Assembly (NCBI RefSeq): GCF_003387575.1
Contig: NZ_QUAB01000037.1
Coordinates: 1-64,000, forward strand
Direction: 5' to 3'
DNA length: 64,000 nt
DNA from: Microbacterium bovistercoris
GTDB lineage: Bacteria > Actinomycetota > Actinomycetes > Actinomycetales > Microbacteriaceae
Made by a program: the position numbers and the translations under genes. The stretch's first letter is position 1; each line of letters opens with the position of its first letter. Below the pieces are notes generated by a model. That model was not told the origin of the DNA. It saw only the letters and a program-made list of their open reading frames with translations, and did not search any database. This document shows, piece by piece, positions 46,826 to 54,723 of the stretch.

Positions 46826-48859
46826 GTGACGGACACCACCCTGACGAACGACAGCGACGCGCTCGCCGGGCTCGACGCCGCCCAGCTGCAGGCGGTCGAG
46901 CACGGGGACGGGCCGCTCGTGATCGCGGCCGGCGCGGGCACCGGCAAGACGCGGGTGCTCACCTCGCGGGTCGCGCGGCTGCTGCAGGCGGGGGTTGCAC
47001 CCGAGCGCATCCTGCTGCTGACGTTCACCCGCAGAGCCGCGGCGTCGATGATCTCGCGAGCGGCTGCCCTGTGCGACGATCCGCAGGCGGCGCAGCGGAT
47101 CGCCGGCGGAACCTTCCACGCCGTGGCGCACCGCATCATCGCCGAGCACGCGCAGCATCTGGGGCTGGCGGATGTCACGGTGCTCGATCCGGATGACGTG
47201 ATCGACCTGCTCGACCTGCTGCGTTCGGAGTTCCAACTCGACGGCACCGACAAGCGACTGCCGACCACCCGCACCATCGCCGACATCGGCTCGCGCGCCA
47301 TCAACACGGGCATCCCCGCGCGGAAGGTGATCGACGAGCAGTTCCCCTGGGCGCTCGAGCACGCGGACGACATCCTTGCCCTGCTGCGGCACTACAGCAC
47401 CCGCAAGCGCGAGCGCGGGCTGCTCGATCTCGACGACCTGCTCATCGCCTGGCGTGCGCTGGTGCGTGACCCCGACGTCGGCGCCCGGCTGCGCGCGCGA
47501 TGGGACTGGGTGCTCGTCGACGAGTACCAGGACGTCAACAGCCTGCAGGTCGACATCGTGCGCGGGCTCGCCCCCGACGGGCGCGGACTCACCGTCGTCG
47601 GCGACGACGCGCAGGCCATCTACGGCTTCCGCGGCGCCAGCGCCGGGCACCTGCTCGACCTGGCATCCGCCTTCCCCGACACCACGCTCGTGCGGCTGGA
47701 GCGCAACTTCCGCTCCACCCAGCCCATCCTCGACCTGGCGAACGAGGTGCGGCCCGGCGAGCTCGGGCTGCGCTTGCGTGCAGATCGGCCGGATGCCGGC
47801 ATCCGGCCCTCCCTCGTCGTGTGCCGCAACGCAGACGACGAGGCGCGCACGGTCGCCGACCGCATCCTCGAGGCGCACGTCGACGGCCTGCCGCTGCGCG
47901 AGCAGGCCGTGTTGATGCGCACCGGCTCGCACAGCGCCCAGCTCGAGGTGGAGCTGAAGGTGCGGAACATCCCGTTCCACAAGTTCGGCGGCATCGGCTA
48001 CCTCGAGACCGCGCACGTGCGCGACCTGCTCGCGGGCTTCCGCGTGGTGCTCAATCCGTCCGACGAGGTGTCCTGGTATCGGCTGCTCACCCGGCATCGC
48101 GCGATCGGCAAGGCCTCCGCGCGGGGGCTCGCGGCGATCCTCGCCGACGGCGGCATCGAGCGAGCATCGGATGCTGTCGCCGCAGCGCCCGCGAAGGCGC
48201 GCACCGGGCTCGCCTCCACGCTGTCCCAACTGGGCGCGGTGGATGCCACGACGACCGTGCCCGAGCTCGTCGAGACCTGCCGCGCGGCGATCGAGCCCCT
48301 GCTGCGCGCGCACTACCCGGATTGGCAGCGCCGCGTGACCGACGTCGACGGCATCGCCGAGGCCGCGGCACGGCAGTCGGATCTGCGCACCTTCGTCAGC
48401 GAGCAGGCGATCGACCCGGTGGACGTCTCGGGCGACTGGGCGAAGAAACCGCACCTCGATGAGGACTGGGTCACGCTGTCGACGATCCACTCGGCCAAGG
48501 GACTCGAGTTCAGCGCCGTGCACGTGATCCGCGCGACCGACGGGGCGATGCCCTCCGACATGGCGCTGTCGTCACCCGCCGGACTCATCGAGGAGCAGCG
48601 GCTGTTCTACGTGGGCCTCACCCGGGCCCGCGACACCCTCGACGTGTATGCGCCGGCGCGGCTGCCCACGCATCCCACGTCGTTCCTCGCCAAGCACGTC
48701 ATCGCCAAGCCGAGTCGCTTCCTCACGGCCGAGGCGCGAGCCCTGATGGACGCCGTCGACACGGCGACCGGCGAGGTGAGGGATGGTGAGCCCGTCGCGG
48801 TCCCCGTACCGGCGGCTGCCCGCGTGCGGATGGATGAATTCGACGACCTGTTCGCCTGA
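46826..48859 (+). CDS. UvrD/Rep-like superfamily 1 DNA helicase
   Basis: 677 residues from the GTG at 46826; an ATG at 46796 is the alternative. Q-motif LDAAQLQAVEHGDGPLVIAA, Walker A GAGTGKTR (about 31-38), Walker B VDEYQDVN, motif III VGDDAQAIYGFRGA, motif IV LERNFRS, motif V TIHSAKGLEF and motif VI FYVGLTRARD. It unwinds DNA 3'-5' in repair, by family. Shorter than PcrA/UvrD1 (about 750-780) and lacks a clear C-terminal Tudor-like region. Confidence 0.92.
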   Translation: MTDTTLTNDSDALAGLDAAQLQAVEHGDGPLVIAAGAGTGKTRVLTSRVARLLQAGVAPERILLLTFTRRAAASMISRAAALCDDPQAAQRIAGGTFHAVAHRIIAEHAQHLGLADVTVLDPDDVIDLLDLLRSEFQLDGTDKRLPTTRTIADIGSRAINTGIPARKVIDEQFPWALEHADDILALLRHYSTRKRERGLLDLDDLLIAWRALVRDPDVGARLRARWDWVLVDEYQDVNSLQVDIVRGLAPDGRGLTVVGDDAQAIYGFRGASAGHLLDLASAFPDTTLVRLERNFRSTQPILDLANEVRPGELGLRLRADRPDAGIRPSLVVCRNADDEARTVADRILEAHVDGLPLREQAVLMRTGSHSAQLEVELKVRNIPFHKFGGIGYLETAHVRDLLAGFRVVLNPSDEVSWYRLLTRHRAIGKASARGLAAILADGGIERASDAVAAAPAKARTGLASTLSQLGAVDATTTVPELVETCRAAIEPLLRAHYPDWQRRVTDVDGIAEAAARQSDLRTFVSEQAIDPVDVSGDWAKKPHLDEDWVTLSTIHSAKGLEFSAVHVIRATDGAMPSDMALSSPAGLIEEQRLFYVGLTRARDTLDVYAPARLPTHPTSFLAKHVIAKPSRFLTAEARALMDAVDTATGEVRDGEPVAVPVPAAARVRMDEFDDLFA

Positions 48860-48876
48860 GACGCGGCTGCCGCGCC

Positions 48877-50019
48877 TCAGCGGAAGAACAGCATCAGGCC
48901 GCCGAACAGCTGCGGCAGGATCCACAGACCGGCGATCAGCGCGAAGGCGACGATCGCGATCCACGGCACCCCCCGCTTCAGACGTCGACCCTCCGGAGCG
49001 ACGCCGGGCGGGGGAGTGAGCATCCCGACCGGGGGAGCGAACGGCAGCGCCGCCGATGCCGCGACGGCCGCCGCGCCCGGGGCAGGCGGAGCCGCGGCAG
49101 GGGCGACGGGCAGGTTGTCGTCCCGCCAGCGTGCCCACTGGTCGAACTTCGTCAGCAGCGCACCCACGGTGCCGAACAGCCACGCCCAGGTCGCCGGGTC
49201 GATCGTCGACACAGGACGCTGCATGTACAGGAACAGCCAGTCGTCGACGATCTCGACGTCGAGCTGCGCGGCGTGGTCGATGAACCGCGCCATGATGTCG
49301 GGCGTGAACAGGTAGAGCGCGTCGCGCTCGTAACCCTCCGGGCAGTACAGCGTGAAGTACCGGTCGAAGTCGCCCTCGAGCGAGAGACGCTGGTCCTTGG
49401 AGAAGGAAGCAGGCAGGTTGCTGCCGAGGGCGTTGTTGCCGAGCGCGTCCAGCACGATGTTCGGCAGCGGCACGTCGAGCTTGACGGCGATGTAGCCCCA
49501 GCGGTGCGTGCTGGAGTTCTTGCCCGACCCGGTCGTGTACTGGTAGTTGCCGAATTCGACGAACCGGGGCCGATGACCGCGCAGCGCGAGGTCGGTGTAC
49601 CGGGAGTGCCCGTTGTGGAAGATCATGCCCGGCAGCGGCGGGTCGTCGATGCGGCCGACGAACTCCATGCCGTTGGCGGCGGCGAAGCGGGCCAGTCGGT
49701 AGGCGTGGATGCCGCCGTTGCGCAGATTCACGACCAGGATCACGACGACCACGACGAAGACCGCGCCCATCAGCAGGAACGGCAGCAGCCCGGCGATCCC
49801 GACGCCCAGATTGCCCGAGACGACCCCGATCAGGATCGGTACGAACACCATCGGCACGATGGTGATCGCGAACACCGCGACCACGACGATCACGATGACG
49901 GTCGCCGCCGTGGAGCCGCCTGCCCGTCCTCGTGCGCGCTGTTCGCTGCGGAAGGCACGCACGGCGCGCATGTCCACCGGGTCGGTGAGCGGGCGCGCGT
50001 CGAAGGTGGCGCCGGTCAT
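48877..50019 (-). CDS. Membrane protein of unknown function
   Basis: 380 residues from the ATG at 50019. Two hydrophobic segments near the N-terminus (about 40-68, 72-100), a soluble middle domain (about 105-290) with GMIFHNGHSRYTDLALRG and FGNYQYTTGSGKN, an Ala/Pro-rich linker (about 310-350), and a C-terminal transmembrane helix. The middle part resembles nothing I can name. The start overlaps the upstream gene stop (ATGA), so both are one unit. Confidence 0.8.
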   Translation of the reverse strand: MTGATFDARPLTDPVDMRAVRAFRSEQRARGRAGGSTAATVIVIVVVAVFAITIVPMVFVPILIGVVSGNLGVGIAGLLPFLLMGAVFVVVVVILVVNLRNGGIHAYRLARFAAANGMEFVGRIDDPPLPGMIFHNGHSRYTDLALRGHRPRFVEFGNYQYTTGSGKNSSTHRWGYIAVKLDVPLPNIVLDALGNNALGSNLPASFSKDQRLSLEGDFDRYFTLYCPEGYERDALYLFTPDIMARFIDHAAQLDVEIVDDWLFLYMQRPVSTIDPATWAWLFGTVGALLTKFDQWARWRDDNLPVAPAAAPPAPGAAAVAASAALPFAPPVGMLTPPPGVAPEGRRLKRGVPWIAIVAFALIAGLWILPQLFGGLMLFFR

Positions 50020-50972
50020 CCGTTCACCTCGTCGCCGTCCCAGGTGAGATCGGCGTCTTCGGCGATCGCGAAGGCCTCCAGGGCGGGGTCGGCGATGAGC
50101 GCGTCGATCAGCGCCGCCGAGCCGGCGACGATCGTGGAATCGAAGTCGATCTCGCTCACCATCACCCAGGCGTGATCCTCGGGCCAGAGCAGATTCGGAT
50201 GCTGCGCCGAGACCGCGAACCCGTGTTCCTCCGCGGGGCGGTCCCGCCAGGGGGCGCCTGTGACCCACGCCGGATCGGCGAAGGACGAAGCCCCGGCGGT
50301 GAAGGTCACGTACTCGCGGCCGGGGAGTTCGAGCCGCGGCGCCTTCGAGATCTCGTCGGAGAGGATGCCCGGCTGCCAGGCCGGCTTGCGGAACGGATTG
50401 TTGAACGGGTCATGGATGCTCTGCTGCAGCATCCGCTCATGCGCGGGTTCCGCGCCGAGCTGGAAGAACGCGCGCGACGGGCTCTCGCCGAAGAATCCCA
50501 CCAGACCGCCCCAGCCCTCCCAGACCGCCGCGACCCCGGCATCCGGTGTCGCCGTGTGCGCGGCGAGATGCTGCGCGATCGCGGCGAACAGGTCCGGGCC
50601 GATGACGCCCTCGTCCGGCGAGGTGAACTCGCGGCCGTCGGGCGCGATCCGCAGGTTCCAGTCCTCCTCGGGCGGAGTGCGCACGATGCGTCGCCACTGC
50701 GCGAGCGGATGCAGCGCGGTGCCGAACGCGTCGGCCGCCTCGGCCCAGGTGGCGGGCTCATCGACCAGACGGTCGAACAGGATCTCACGCTCGGCCTCCG
50801 GCATCCGCTCCCATTCTGCGCTGGTCGGGACGGCGCGATCCGGCAGTGAGCGCACCTGCGCGGGATGCAGGATGCGGGCGTACGCAGTGAAGCCGCGCGG
50901 CACGACGCCGAGGTCGTCGTCGAGCCGTTCGCGCAGCCAGTCGCCGATGGCGGGGTCGCCGATCCAGTCCAT
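50016..50972 (-). CDS. Hypothetical protein
   Basis: 318 residues, soluble and acidic, rich in Trp and Pro (WEGWGGLVGFFGESPSRAFF about 152-171; LLWPEDHAWVMVSEIDFDST about 262-281). No known domain recognised. The ATG lies 7 nt after TACCGT on the minus strand, a leaderless arrangement. Forms an overlapping pair with the membrane protein downstream; function unknown. Confidence 0.8.
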   Translation of the reverse strand: MDWIGDPAIGDWLRERLDDDLGVVPRGFTAYARILHPAQVRSLPDRAVPTSAEWERMPEAEREILFDRLVDEPATWAEAADAFGTALHPLAQWRRIVRTPPEEDWNLRIAPDGREFTSPDEGVIGPDLFAAIAQHLAAHTATPDAGVAAVWEGWGGLVGFFGESPSRAFFQLGAEPAHERMLQQSIHDPFNNPFRKPAWQPGILSDEISKAPRLELPGREYVTFTAGASSFADPAWVTGAPWRDRPAEEHGFAVSAQHPNLLWPEDHAWVMVSEIDFDSTIVAGSAALIDALIADPALEAFAIAEDADLTWDGDEVNG

Positions 50973-50979
50973 GGGCTCA

Positions 50980-50985
50980 ACGGTA
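50980..50985 (-). promoter_or_regulatory. -10 of a leaderless promoter
   Basis: TACCGT on the minus strand, 7 nt before the ATG at 50972. Confidence 0.45.
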
Positions 50986-51056
50986 CCCGGGCAGCCGCAC
51001 AGCTTGCGCGATTAGAGTTGTACGCTCCCGACCCGATGCGTGACCGGGGGTTTTCC

Positions 51057-51836
51057 GTGCCCGACAACGAGTTCGAGCGAGGTCTGCGCCGCCGCACTGT
51101 GCTCAAGGGCGCCGCGTGGTCGGTGCCCGTGATCGCCGTCGCGAGCGCCGTGCCGAGGGCTGCGGCGTCGGTGCCGGTCGATCCGTGCATCGCGGTGCCG
51201 ACGGGCACGTTCTACGTGACCGGTGGCGCGCTGATGGAGGATGGCGCTGCGGGGGTTCCCGCATCGTCGAACGGACTCTTCGGCACGGGCTGGACTCCCC
51301 CGCAGGAGTCGACGCAGAATCCCGACGGAACTTGGTCTCAGACGAACTACGCCGTGGATCCGGAGCCGGCAAGTTGGTGGCAGACAGGCGGGGCCAGCCC
51401 ATCGACCGAGGTCGGCTTCCTGTCGCTCGACGACAACGACAACAGCGACGGCAGCTCGGGTGAACCGTCGGTGGTCACTGGGGTGCTCACCTATGAGGTA
51501 ACCGCCGGTACTCCGTACACCTTCGCCTTTCCGATCTACGCGTCCGCCGACTACCTCGGGTGCCAGTATCTGAGCATCGACATCAGCGGCCCGGGTGTCG
51601 AGGAGCCGGGAGCAGTGCAAGGCTACTTCGGCAATCCCGCTATCACGGATGTGCCTGAGGGCGTCGACGCATATCCGCATTTCTCCGAGACGCAATCGCC
51701 GGAGGTGACGTTCACGCCGACATCCTCGGGGACGCTGACATTCACCTATACCTTCACCGTCGCGCACGTCACCGGCGGCGAGAGGAAGAACGCCGACCTG
51801 TTCGTGAAGGCTCCGCTGCTGACGAACTGCGGCTGA
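51057..51836 (+). CDS. Secreted protein with Tat-type signal
   Basis: 259 residues from the GTG at 51057, chosen because a CGGGGG ribosome site lies 5-6 nt upstream; an ATG at 51036 is possible. The N-terminus GLRRRTVLKGAAWSVPVIAV is a twin-arginine signal, cleaved near AAA-SVPV. The mature part is Gly/Ser/Thr-rich, beta-type, with two cysteines near its ends and a distal C-terminal cysteine. No catalytic domain is recognised; a surface or adhesive role is possible. Confidence 0.78.
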   Translation: MPDNEFERGLRRRTVLKGAAWSVPVIAVASAVPRAAASVPVDPCIAVPTGTFYVTGGALMEDGAAGVPASSNGLFGTGWTPPQESTQNPDGTWSQTNYAVDPEPASWWQTGGASPSTEVGFLSLDDNDNSDGSSGEPSVVTGVLTYEVTAGTPYTFAFPIYASADYLGCQYLSIDISGPGVEEPGAVQGYFGNPAITDVPEGVDAYPHFSETQSPEVTFTPTSSGTLTFTYTFTVAHVTGGERKNADLFVKAPLLTNCG

Positions 51837-51842
51837 GCCGAC

Positions 51843-51903
51843 CGTCACCTCGCGTTCACCTCGGTGACGCCCCCGCGTCACGTAGATCACGGACGATCGG
51901 CGG
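51843..51903 (+). promoter_or_regulatory. PHO box and leaderless promoter of the polysaccharide locus
   Basis: Units at 11-nt steps: CGTCACCTCGC (51843), GTTCACCTCGG (51854), a decayed one (51865) and CGTCACGTAGA (51876-51886). Five nt later comes -10-like GACGAT (51892-51897), then 6 nt, then ATG. The layout is identical to that at 20730-20780. Confidence 0.75.
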
Positions 51904-53016
51904 ATGGCCGCTCCGCTCGTGACCGTGATCCTCCCCGCGAAGGATGCCGGGGAGTACATCGGCACGACCCTGGAGACGCTGACCCGGCAGTTCGATGACC
52001 CGTCCGCGCTGAAGCTGGTCGCCATCGACGACGGATCACGCGACGGAACCGGCTCGCTGATGCGGCAGTACGCCGAGCGGTTCGACCGGGCCGAGGTGGT
52101 GACGAATCCGCATCCGCGAGGTCTCGCGACCGCTCGCAACCAGGGGCTCGCCCATGTCGAGGGCGACGCGTTCTGCTTCCTCGACGGGGACGACTGGATG
52201 CAGCCGCGCCGGCTCGAGGTGCTGGTGTGGACTCTGAAAGAACTGCGCTGCGACTTCCTTCGCACCGATCACGTCACGGTGAAGAGGGACGAGCGGCGGC
52301 TGGTGCGTGCCCCGTTCACGCATCGCGGCGTGGTGGCCGATCCGAGGGCGGCGATCCTCCCCGTCGACGATCGCAGCATGGTCGACTACCCGTATGCCTG
52401 GGCGGGAATACTGCACCGCCGGATGATCGACGACGGACTCGCCGGCTTCACCGACGGGCTCTTCACGGCTGAGGACCGGCCGTGGATCTGGCGGCTGCAC
52501 CTGCAGGCATCCTCCTTCGCCGTGGTCGACGCGCCGCACCTGCTGTATCGGCGCGGGCTGACGGACTCGTTGTCGAAGACCCTCGACCGCCGCCAGCTGG
52601 ACTTCACGCGAGCGCTCGGCGAGGTGCTGGATCTGGTCGAGGCGGACCGGGCTGCCGAGCAGTTGATGCCCAAGGCCGTGTTCACGGTGCTCGCGCTGAG
52701 CTCGCACCACCTCGTGCGCGCCCGTCGGATGCAGCCTGCAGTGCGCCGGGAGCTGCGCTCCGGCATCCGCGGCCTGCTGGCCCGGCTGCCCGCCGAAGCG
52801 GCGTCGAAGGCGATCACGCAGATCGGCGGCCCGCGCCGCCGCGTCCTCGCCCGGACCCTGCGCGAGGCGACCCGTCTGTCGCCGTCTCTCCTGTCCTCCG
52901 CTGCCGCCTCCTCCTCCCCGCTCCGGTCTCACTCGTTGCGGGTGTCTGGGCCTCCGCACCCGCAAACAGTGAGACCGGACCAGGCAGGGCAGTCGGAAAC
53001 CGTGGGTGCACGATGA
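51904..53016 (+). CDS. Family 2 glycosyltransferase
   Basis: 370 residues. GT-A fold: VTVILPAKDAGEYIGTTLET (6-25), first acidic pair IDDGSRDG (about 41-48), GLATARNQGL, and the metal-binding DGDDW motif FLDGDDWMQ (about 97-105). A C-terminal helical part (about 240-335) resembles those of wall-polymer glycosyltransferases. The last about 30 residues (339-370) are encoded by a palindromic element and are Ser/Pro/His-rich, so the ancestral protein probably ended earlier. First gene of the PHO-box-led locus. Confidence 0.87.
   Translation: MAAPLVTVILPAKDAGEYIGTTLETLTRQFDDPSALKLVAIDDGSRDGTGSLMRQYAERFDRAEVVTNPHPRGLATARNQGLAHVEGDAFCFLDGDDWMQPRRLEVLVWTLKELRCDFLRTDHVTVKRDERRLVRAPFTHRGVVADPRAAILPVDDRSMVDYPYAWAGILHRRMIDDGLAGFTDGLFTAEDRPWIWRLHLQASSFAVVDAPHLLYRRGLTDSLSKTLDRRQLDFTRALGEVLDLVEADRAAEQLMPKAVFTVLALSSHHLVRARRMQPAVRRELRSGIRGLLARLPAEAASKAITQIGGPRRRVLARTLREATRLSPSLLSSAAASSSPLRSHSLRVSGPPHPQTVRPDQAGQSETVGAR
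52923..52978. repeat. Palindromic element in the 3' end of the glycosyltransferase gene
   Basis: 22-bp arms (52923-52944 and 52957-52978, two mismatches; CCGGTCTCACTCGTTGCGGG start) around a 12-nt loop, 56 bp in all. It encodes GT residues about 340-358. Confidence 0.75.
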
Positions 53017-53077
53017 TCCGGGTCGTCGTGACCGTGCGTGCTGCGGAGGTCAGGCCGGCGGCGCACCCCTCCCCGTT

Positions 53078-53133
53078 CCGGTCTCACCGGATGCGGGTGC
53101 GGGGCCGTTTCGACCCGCAGCGCATGCGACCGG
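53078..53133. repeat. Second 56-bp palindromic element, same family
   Basis: Starts CCGGTCTCAC, ends GCGACCGG, inner TGCGGGT/ACCCGCA arms, same 56-bp length as 52923-52978 but more decayed. It lies just before the next gene start. Confidence 0.6.
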
Positions 53134-53152
53134 AGCGAGTGGGGGAGGCCCG

Positions 53153-54502
53153 ATGATCCAGCTCTTCGCACTGCACAGCGGGTACGGGCTCATGACCGCG
53201 GTGGCAGCGATCGACGCCGGGCTGATGGGCGACGCCGAACGCATCCTCGTGCCCATGAACACGGCGAAGGTTCCCGAGACGGCGATCGACCTCGCGGGCA
53301 CGCCGCGATACCGCACCCTGCTGTCCCGCTTCGATCGCGTGGAGCCGCTGAACCCGCTGATCGATCCGTGGCATCCGACGTCATGGCGCCCCCACGAGCA
53401 GGACCTGCCGATGCACGAGCGACTGTTCCGCCGCGCATGGGGCCTCGGCGACGACGACATCGAGCTGTACGTGCAGTCGCCGCAGGTCGCGCCGGCCCTC
53501 ACGCTCATGAGCCTGTTCCGCGACGCGCGGCTCGGCGTGATCGGCGACGGGCTGATGACCTACTCGCCGATCCGCAGTCGGCTGCCGCGGCAGGTCACCG
53601 AGCGGGTCGCACGGGTGGTCCATCCCGACGTCGTCCCGGGTGTCGAGCCGCTGGTGTTCACAGAGTCGGGTGCGGCGCGGATGCCGGTGCCGGTCGCCTC
53701 CTTCGGCGCCGCCCTGCAGGAGGTCGGATCCGCTCCGGATCGGGCGCTCGACGTGCTCGCCGCAGACGGGCGGCGGACCGCGCTCGTGCTCGGACAGTAC
53801 CTCTCCGCGCTGCGTCTGGTCTCGGCATCGGAGGAGACGGCCATGCAGGTCGCGATGGTCGACCGGGCGGCATCTGCCGGGGCCGAGCGCATCGTGTTCA
53901 AGCCGCATCCCTCGGCGGCGCCCGGCCTGCGCGACGCGCTCGCCTCGCGCGCAGCCGGCCGCAGGGTCGCGTTCGCGGTCTACGACGGCGATCAGCCCGC
54001 CGAGTACGTGGCACAGCGGCTGGAAACCACTGATGTCGTCGCCGGATTCTCGACCGCGCTGCCGACGCTGCGCGCTCTGTCCGGCGTCCGCACGCACGCG
54101 GTCGGCACCGGCACCGTGCTCACCAGGCTCGCGCCCTACGAGAACAGCAACCGGATGCCGGCGACGATCGTCGACGCCCTGGAGCGGGACTCCTTCACCG
54201 CACCCGGGGCACTGCAGCGGCTCGTCGACGCCGTCGGGTATGCGATGCAGCCCGAGATCATGGCCCACCTCCGACCGCGCGCGGTGGCGTGGGCGGCGTC
54301 CGTGCCGGCATCCGTTCGCGAGCGGTACGTGCCCGCGGAACGTCTGCGCGCTCTCGACCTGCCCGGCGCCCCCGCAGCCACCACGACGCAGCGCATGATC
54401 GAGTCGGCCGGCGGCGTCGGACGTGTGGAGGAGCTGCGGCTCACCGCCGCCGGCGCGAAGCGCCGCGCGCACCGTGCCTGGAAGGCGGTGACCGGCCGGT
54501 GA
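53153..54502 (+). CDS. Polysialyltransferase-like glycosyltransferase
   Basis: 449 residues from the ATG at 53153 with GGGGGAGG upstream. It resembles alpha-2,8-polysialyltransferase-family proteins (POLYST-type GT-B fold): IQLFALHSGYGLMTAVAAID at the start, an RIVFKPHPSAAPG motif (about 243-255) with the conserved KPHP, and a GFSTALPTL stretch (about 294-302) where the acceptor/donor serine is expected. With NeuA and NeuB nearby it would transfer CMP-activated nonulosonic acid, probably during polymer growth. Cytosolic face. Confidence 0.75.
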   Translation: MIQLFALHSGYGLMTAVAAIDAGLMGDAERILVPMNTAKVPETAIDLAGTPRYRTLLSRFDRVEPLNPLIDPWHPTSWRPHEQDLPMHERLFRRAWGLGDDDIELYVQSPQVAPALTLMSLFRDARLGVIGDGLMTYSPIRSRLPRQVTERVARVVHPDVVPGVEPLVFTESGAARMPVPVASFGAALQEVGSAPDRALDVLAADGRRTALVLGQYLSALRLVSASEETAMQVAMVDRAASAGAERIVFKPHPSAAPGLRDALASRAAGRRVAFAVYDGDQPAEYVAQRLETTDVVAGFSTALPTLRALSGVRTHAVGTGTVLTRLAPYENSNRMPATIVDALERDSFTAPGALQRLVDAVGYAMQPEIMAHLRPRAVAWAASVPASVRERYVPAERLRALDLPGAPAATTTQRMIESAGGVGRVEELRLTAAGAKRRAHRAWKAVTGR

Positions 54503-54603
54503 TCGGAGCGGATGCTGCGCGCCTGAGCCAGCAAGCACTATCCGGTTCGCGGCGCTGTTCTTGGTTCGCGCTCCTCTTCTCGGTTCGTGCTGCGCGTATC
54601 GGC

Positions 54604-54692
54604 GCCGCGCGGGCGGGAAGTGCCGCGCGGGCGGGAAGTGCCGCGCGGGCGGGAAGTGCCGCGCGGGCGGGGAAGTCCCGCGCGGGTGCGGG
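54604..54692 (+). repeat. 18-bp tandem repeats
   Basis: Four to five copies of GCGGGCGGGAAGTGCCGC at 18-bp steps (from about 54609, last copies changed to GGGGAAGTCCCGC). Each unit is itself a hairpin. They fill the 221-base gap between the polysialyltransferase-like gene and neuA. Preceded by three GGTTCG-CGCT words (54543-54590). Confidence 0.75.
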
Positions 54693-54723
54693 GAGCGCTG
54701 TGTGAGCCGATGAGAGGCGAACG

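Noticed and set aside
54604..54692. CRISPR or coding repeat (Gly-Ser-Ala-Ala-Arg-Ala)
   Set aside because: The 18-bp units abut with no spacers. The frame through them starts inside the upstream gene's other frame and has no ribosome site of its own.
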